Shown piece by piece: positions 59,573 to 64,000 of a stretch of DNA of 64,000 nucleotides. The translations under genes and the position numbers were made by a program. The notes below the pieces were generated by a model. The model had not been told where the DNA came from. It saw only the letters and a program-made list of their open reading frames with translations, and made no database searches. Within the stretch, counting starts at the first letter, position 1, and every line of letters begins with the position of its first letter. Where the stretch lies: contig NZ_JARVRW010000010.1 of assembly GCF_030209475.1 (NCBI RefSeq), forward strand, positions 62,001 through 126,000. Direction: 5' to 3'. This DNA comes from Microbacterium sp. lyk4-40-TSB-66 (GTDB lineage: Bacteria; Actinomycetota; Actinomycetes; Actinomycetales; Microbacteriaceae).

Positions 59573-60300
59573 GGGAGATCTCCCTCGGTGATGTCGGGGG
59601 AACCGGATGCCGTGACCTCGCCGCCGACGGAGCGTGCGGCATCCGTCGTCTGCTCCTCCAGCCACGTCTGCAGTTCCCGCAGCGTCTCGGCGCTCAGGAC
59701 GACCTCGATGAGGGGGCCGATCCGGTAGCGGCCCTCGGACTCCTCCTCGATGATGCCCTCACGGTCCAGGCGCGCGATGGCGGTGCGGACGGCGCGCTGC
59801 TGGCTGGCGCGCGTGCCGTCGCTCTCGGCGAAGTAGGTCAGCACGGTCTGCTCGACCTCTTCGACGTCGACGCGGGCCGAGGCGGTGCCGGCCGTCGACT
59901 CTCGCTGGAACACCGTGCGCAGGTACACCAGCACGAGGGTCTCGGCGCGCGAGTACGCCTCGTCCTTCAGGAGGATCGGTACGTCGAGCTCGTCGCTGCG
60001 CACCTGCTCCTTGTACGCCACGCCCCGGGAGTGGTCGACCACCAGCCGCACGAACAGGTCGTTCAGACGCGACTCGATCATCTGCTGGTGTTCGATCAGC
60101 AGTTTCCATTCGGTGGGGGAGTTCTCCGCGCTCAGGAAACGGCGCTGCAGGATGCGCACGAGCACGCGCCGAACCTCGGCGTCCAGGATGCCGCGGTCAC
60201 CGGCGAACAGCGCGTCGGGGTCGTTCTCCATCGCGACGGGGGCGATGAACGCGGGGGTGTCGGTGTCGTCTCGACGGGCGAGGGCGTCGACGTCAGTCAT
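59569..60300 (-). CDS. jetB: JetB / MksE-type subunit (DUF4194)
   Basis: 243 residues. [30 protein letters not shown] then [12 protein letters not shown] and [25 protein letters not shown] are the DUF4194 winged-helix domains that bind the kleisin-like JetA. It overlaps jetA by 8 bases and jetC by 4. The three genes are one translational unit. Confidence 0.92.
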   Translation of the reverse strand: MTDVDALARRDDTDTPAFIAPVAMENDPDALFAGDRGILDAEVRRVLVRILQRRFLSAENSPTEWKLLIEHQQMIESRLNDLFVRLVVDHSRGVAYKEQVRSDELDVPILLKDEAYSRAETLVLVYLRTVFQRESTAGTASARVDVEEVEQTVLTYFAESDGTRASQQRAVRTAIARLDREGIIEEESEGRYRIGPLIEVVLSAETLRELQTWLEEQTTDAARSVGGEVTASGSPDITEGDLP

Positions 60301-61768
60301 CGGTGTCGCTTTCTCTCGTGCCGCCGGCTGTGACCGCCCCGAAGGCGAACCGGCGGATGGTGCCGTCGGGGCGCACGGCCTCGACGATCGAGACGTCGTC
60401 GGTCTCGGTGAGGCCGCCGCGGTGCGCGATCTCGAGCAGGCCGACGAGGTCGACCGGGCGGCGGGTGCCGGCGTCGGCGCCGGCGAAGGCGGTCGCGAGG
60501 TCGAAGCCCGGGCCGAGGGTGGCGACGTAGGCCTCGAGTTCGGCGTAGTGCGGTCCGCCCCAGGCGCGCGTGTCGACGCCGGCGAACTCGACATCGGGAT
60601 CCTCGGATGCCAGCGGCTCGGGCGCACCGCTCGGACGCACGTCGTTGAGCGACTGCCGCAGATGACCGATGTCGGCCAGGGGCAGCGTGCGCACGGGCTC
60701 CACCCGGCCGGGGGCGCGGGTCTGGCTCCAGCGGTGGAGACCCGCCATGACTCCGCGGAGCAGATCGTCGACCTGACGATCGCGGATGGGGTCGTGCGTG
60801 CGCACCTGTGCGGTGATGACGTGCGACGCGCGCCGCTGGGCGGTCAGCACCTCCTGCACACCGGCCTCGACGCGGCGGGCGATGGCATCCAGTTCGCCCC
60901 GTTGCTCGGCCGTCATGAGCCGCGAGAACGGCTGGGTGAGCACCGCGTGGAGCTGGTCGGTCAGGTCGTCGATGTTCTCGGGATCGCCGATCAGGCGGAG
61001 AGCGCCCTGGAAGGCCCGGCCTTCGGGGGTCGCCTGCATCACCTGGCGGCCCCGTTCGAGGTACTCGCGCAGTACCTCGCCGGTGGGACGGACATCGCGG
61101 CGGAGCTCCGCGACGACATCGCGCTGCATGGCGGTGATCGATTCGGCCACGCGCGAGAAGTCGGCGGGCAGCTCGCGGGCGAGATGGATGACGTTCTCGG
61201 CCTCCTCGAGCAGATGCTCGTCGTCGAGGGGCTCGATGACGCCCTCGTCCAGCGAGGCGAGTTCGGCGTCGATGGCTTCGCGCTCGGCGAGCAGCACCTC
61301 GCGGCGGCGCACGGGATCGCTCTCGGCGTCGCGGGCGAGCCGCTCGACCGCATCGAGCAGCGTGCGCACGCGCGAGCGCGAGACGCGGGCACGGCCCCCG
61401 CCCGCGCGACCGGCGATCTCGAGCGCGCCCACGGCGTGCGCCGACAGGCGGTACACCTCGACGTCGTCCTCGATCTGCAGGCCCAGCCATCCCACACGCA
61501 CCCATCCGCGACAGATCTCGCGGGCGGAACCGGCGGGGATACGGCGATCGTCCTCACCGTCGAGCCCGGCGGCGCGCAGCTCATCGATCGCCTCGGCCAC
61601 CTCCACGTGCGCGTCGGCGACGGCGACGGCGGGGCGGTCGGGCGAGAACAGCACCGACAGCACGGCCACGACGAAGGGGGCGAACCGTCCGTGCAGCAGA
61701 TCGAGCGTGGGGTTCTTGAACGCCGTGACCGAGCGCAGGTAGGCGGCTTCGGCGCGGGTTCGGGTCAC
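60293..61768 (-). CDS. jetA: JetA / MksF-type kleisin-like subunit (DUF3375)
   Basis: 491 residues. The DUF3375 opening [36 protein letters not shown] is followed by a winged-helix region, a long helical section ([21 protein letters not shown]) and a C-terminal winged domain. It bridges the JetC heads, with JetB bound. GTG 61768 is 7 nt after TAGACT (61781-61776 on the minus strand), giving a leaderless mRNA. It is the first gene of the operon. Confidence 0.92.
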   Translation of the reverse strand: MTRTRAEAAYLRSVTAFKNPTLDLLHGRFAPFVVAVLSVLFSPDRPAVAVADAHVEVAEAIDELRAAGLDGEDDRRIPAGSAREICRGWVRVGWLGLQIEDDVEVYRLSAHAVGALEIAGRAGGGRARVSRSRVRTLLDAVERLARDAESDPVRRREVLLAEREAIDAELASLDEGVIEPLDDEHLLEEAENVIHLARELPADFSRVAESITAMQRDVVAELRRDVRPTGEVLREYLERGRQVMQATPEGRAFQGALRLIGDPENIDDLTDQLHAVLTQPFSRLMTAEQRGELDAIARRVEAGVQEVLTAQRRASHVITAQVRTHDPIRDRQVDDLLRGVMAGLHRWSQTRAPGRVEPVRTLPLADIGHLRQSLNDVRPSGAPEPLASEDPDVEFAGVDTRAWGGPHYAELEAYVATLGPGFDLATAFAGADAGTRRPVDLVGLLEIAHRGGLTETDDVSIVEAVRPDGTIRRFAFGAVTAGGTRESDTDD

Positions 61769-61775
61769 TGTCTGC

Positions 61776-61781
61776 AGTCTA
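61776..61781 (-). promoter_or_regulatory. -10 box of the jetABC operon
   Basis: TAGACT read on the minus strand, 7 nt before the GTG of jetA. No clear -35. No operator palindrome was seen nearby. Confidence 0.55.
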
Positions 61782-62050
61782 CCGGCGGGCTGACGCGGGT
61801 CGTGATCCCGCGTGCGCGGGTGAGCCGGCGGGCGAGTTCTCGGCGTCCCCGCCGTCGCTCGCGTGCGTCTGCGCCACGTGCGCACGCGGGCTCGAGGCCT
61901 TCACCCCGACGCCGGGCTGTCGAAGCCGAACCCGCGCGACCGTGGGGTGCGGCAGTGTCGCGCACACGTCGTGTGCCACCGCCGCACCCCGGCGTGCGTG
62001 CCGCCGCACCCGCCGCCGTATCCGCCGGTGCCGACCCAGGAAGGACGACC

Positions 62051-63403
62051 GTGCGTCACACCCTCGAAGGCCGCTCCGCCGCGGCGGAGCCCCCCACCCG
62101 TCGCGGGGTGCTGCGGACAGCGGCGTGGGCGGTCCCCGCGGTCGCGCTGACCGCGACCTCGCCGGCGTACGCGGTGAGCGGCCGCACGCTGTCGTTCTCG
62201 GCGGCCTCCTATGCCGGTGTCACGTGCGGCACCATCACGGACGCCGCCGTCCGCGCGCTCGACGGCACCGACGCGTTGACGGGGGCGAGTGTGGTGCTGC
62301 AGCTGTCCGACGGGTACACGTTCGACGGCGGCGCGACCACCGCGACGGTCGTCACCGATGCGGGCGGCTCCGCGTCGTGCGGAACCCTCCACGTGCCCGC
62401 GGGAGGTGCGACCGGCACGATCGCGGCATCGGCGGCGGGGACGACGGGCGCCACTGCGACCCTCACCTCGTTCGACGCGCGTCTGCTCACCTCGCCGCGC
62501 GGACTCACCGACGCCTCGCTCGTTCCGACGGGCGCCGCCCCCGTCGCGCTCGACCTGTACCTGGCGGCGGGCGCCCTCTACCGTTCCGGCGTCGGCGCGG
62601 TCGCGACGGGGATCGCGTCGACCGGGGCACTGGTGGAAGCGCCGGAGGCGAACGGCGCGTTCCTGCTTCCCGTGCGCCTGACCGACGGCTCCGCTGCGGT
62701 CTTCGACACACGGGCCGCCACCGTCGCCCCGGCCGTGGGGACGCCGACCGGCGCCACCCCGGTCGCCGGCGATCTCTTCCTGTCGGGTACGTCGATCTAC
62801 CGCTCGGGCGTCGTCCTCGCCGCCGACGTCGACATCACCGGGCAGTTCATCGAGCACGACGAGGGTGCCGGCGGCACCGGCCGCTTCTTGCTGCCCTACC
62901 GCGCGACCGATGGGACACCGCGACTGCTGCGCGTGCCCGATGGCGACACCCGTGCCGCTCACGAGTACGGCGAGGCCGACGGCCCACCGGCGGGGGCGAT
63001 TCCCGTCGCCGACGACCTGTTCATCGCCGGCGGCGACCTCTACCGGGTGAGCTGGGACGGGGCGAGCCCCTACGGCACCGGGGTCGTGGCATCCGGGATC
63101 GCGTCGTGGGGAACGCTGACCCCCAACCCGTTCTACGCCGGCGAGCGACTCCTCCCCGTCGTCACGACAGCGGGGACTGCGGCACTGTTCATGGTTTCGG
63201 GTAACGCCGTGCGCACGACGACCGCCGTGCCCGCGGGCTCCACCCCACTCGGTGCCGATCTCTTCCGAGTCGGTTCCACCGTCTACCAGGACGCGGTGGG
63301 TGCGGTCGCCTCCGACGTCACCGGCGTCGGGCAGCCCGCCCCGGAATCCTTCGGGTCGTCGCGCGTCGTCGTCCCCCTCACCTCGGCGTCGTCGTCATGC
63401 TGA
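62051..63403 (+). CDS. Tat-exported protein with four internal repeats
   Basis: 450 residues from GTG 62051 after AGGAAGGA. The Tat signal has RRGVLR near 18, a hydrophobic core and a cleavage site after SPAYA (41). Residues 45-145 form a Thr/Gly-rich beta domain with Cys59 and Cys110. Four repeats at about 158-220, 231-300, 311-385 and 392-446 each contain P.GA.PV..DL(F/Y)..G..(L/I/V)Y...V, then a (F/R)LLPV-like strand, and would make a small beta-structured body. It ends SSSC. Secreted; function unknown. It lies just upstream of a subtilase and may be co-expressed with it. Confidence 0.78.
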   Translation: MRHTLEGRSAAAEPPTRRGVLRTAAWAVPAVALTATSPAYAVSGRTLSFSAASYAGVTCGTITDAAVRALDGTDALTGASVVLQLSDGYTFDGGATTATVVTDAGGSASCGTLHVPAGGATGTIAASAAGTTGATATLTSFDARLLTSPRGLTDASLVPTGAAPVALDLYLAAGALYRSGVGAVATGIASTGALVEAPEANGAFLLPVRLTDGSAAVFDTRAATVAPAVGTPTGATPVAGDLFLSGTSIYRSGVVLAADVDITGQFIEHDEGAGGTGRFLLPYRATDGTPRLLRVPDGDTRAAHEYGEADGPPAGAIPVADDLFIAGGDLYRVSWDGASPYGTGVVASGIASWGTLTPNPFYAGERLLPVVTTAGTAALFMVSGNAVRTTTAVPAGSTPLGADLFRVGSTVYQDAVGAVASDVTGVGQPAPESFGSSRVVVPLTSASSSC

Positions 63404-63426
63404 GCAGCAAGCGAGAAGGAGACCTC

Positions 63427-64000
63427 GTGTCGCAGCGTCCCCGTCCCCTCGGTCGGTTTCGGTGGTGGGCGCTGGGCGTGACCGGCGCTCTGCTCGTCGC
63501 GTGCGGTCTGTTCGCGGCGGGGGTCGCTCCGCTGCCCGAGACGCATGGCGTCGCGGCGGCATCGCTGCCCACGCCCGGCCCGAGCACCTCACCACCGGTC
63601 GCGGGCACGTGGAGCGACGCGCTCGGCATCCCCACCGACGCCACCGACGAGGAGCGCCTGCGGATCAAGCTGACGTACGACATGGTGACGGTGCCCGTCG
63701 ATCGCGAGGCCGACCTGCGGGCGGTCGAGGGTGTCGAGGTCGTCCACTCGAAGACCTTCGGCGACACCGTCTACGCGGTGGTCGCGTCGCGCGACGCCGC
63801 GATGGTGGCGGCGTCGGTCCCCGGGGCGGTCGTCACCCCGAACGAGAAGATCACGGCCAGCGCCGACCAGTCGCCCGTGCCCTCGTGGAGTCTGGACGCC
63901 GTCGACAACACCGCCGCGGCCGGCGACGACCACTACCTCTACGACTCCGACGGCACGGGGGTGACCGCCTACGTCGTCGACAGCGGGGTTCAGTCGGACC
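63427..64000 (+). CDS. subtilisin-like serine protease (S8), N-terminal part
   Basis: 191 codons, cut by the window end. GTG 63427 follows AAGGAG. Signal peptide about 1-36 (FRWWALGVTGALLVACGLFA), then an inhibitor-I9-type propeptide at about 75-145 (RLRIKLTYDMVTVPVDREAD, VYAVVASRDAAMVAAS), then the start of the catalytic domain with Asp185 in TAYVVDSGVQSD. His and Ser of the triad would lie beyond the window. Secreted protease; probably processes or is processed near the cell surface. Confidence 0.9.
   Translation, partial: MSQRPRPLGRFRWWALGVTGALLVACGLFAAGVAPLPETHGVAAASLPTPGPSTSPPVAGTWSDALGIPTDATDEERLRIKLTYDMVTVPVDREADLRAVEGVEVVHSKTFGDTVYAVVASRDAAMVAASVPGAVVTPNEKITASADQSPVPSWSLDAVDNTAAAGDDHYLYDSDGTGVTAYVVDSGVQSD

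Noticed and set aside
56303..59728. 1141-codon plus-strand frame opposite jetC
   Set aside because: Shadow frame; the minus strand encodes an intact SMC-like ATPase with all motifs.

Overview
The window is a contiguous stretch of a high-GC actinobacterial chromosome. The gene order fits Microbacteriaceae, probably Microbacterium or a close relative: lexA divergent from a LysM protein, the infC-rpmI-rplT-tsnR-pheST-arg block, and tyrS followed by parA-scpA-scpB-cmk-der. Strong GC3 bias, frequent GTG starts, ATGA/GTGA stop-start overlaps, and many genes starting 6-10 nt after a TAnnnT box (leaderless transcripts) support this. The genus is inferred; there is no 16S gene here.

Layout. 1-2.7 kb: the start of an S9 peptidase, a membrane-anchored HExxH protein, lexA, and a divergent LysM protein of the ChiZ/DivS type. 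2.7-6.7 kb: histidine operon hisC-hisB-hisH-priA plus an SseB-family gene. 6.7-7.05 kb: a gene-free repeat and hairpin region. 7.05-10 kb: a DUF1844 gene, then infC (rare ATC start), rpmI, rplT and a SpoU-type methyltransferase. 10-13.5 kb: a glutamate-type ABC importer. 13.5-17 kb: pheS-pheT. 17.4-25.5 kb: an Arg-rich leader ORF, then argC-J-B-D-F, a membrane protein of the DUF1624 type, and argH. 25.5-26.9 kb: a SatD-family regulator and membrane partner behind a palindromic operator. 27-35.8 kb: tyrS, a DUF4184 gene, parA, scpA, scpB, a pseudouridine synthase, tyrA, cmk, der. 36-39.4 kb: DUF805, a NUDIX-NYN fusion, DUF4239, an S4 RNA-binding protein, a GNAT.

39.5-45.2 kb is accessory. A tRNA-Pro(GGG) gene is followed 4.5 kb later by a 36-bp copy of its own 3' end (35/36 identical). 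Between the two copies lie a DUF7882 protein, a manganese catalase and a DUF3500 lipoprotein. Beside the distal copy is a large serine recombinase that has lost its catalytic domain and is fused in frame to the start of a GNAT gene. 45.2-56.2 kb holds mixed genes: a DUF732-like lipoprotein, SDR, P-loop protein, zinc-metallopeptidase, YnfA, small ORFs, shikimate dehydrogenase, a Na+/H+ antiporter, MFS, an ArsR-like regulator and a MocR regulator.

56.2-61.8 kb carries a three-gene SMC-type operon, jetA (DUF3375)-jetB (DUF4194)-jetC, matching type I Wadjet/MksFEB. The nuclease gene jetD/mksG is absent, so this is either a degenerate defence locus or a condensin-only version. 62-64 kb: a Tat-exported protein with four internal repeats, and the start of a subtilisin-like protease cut by the window end.
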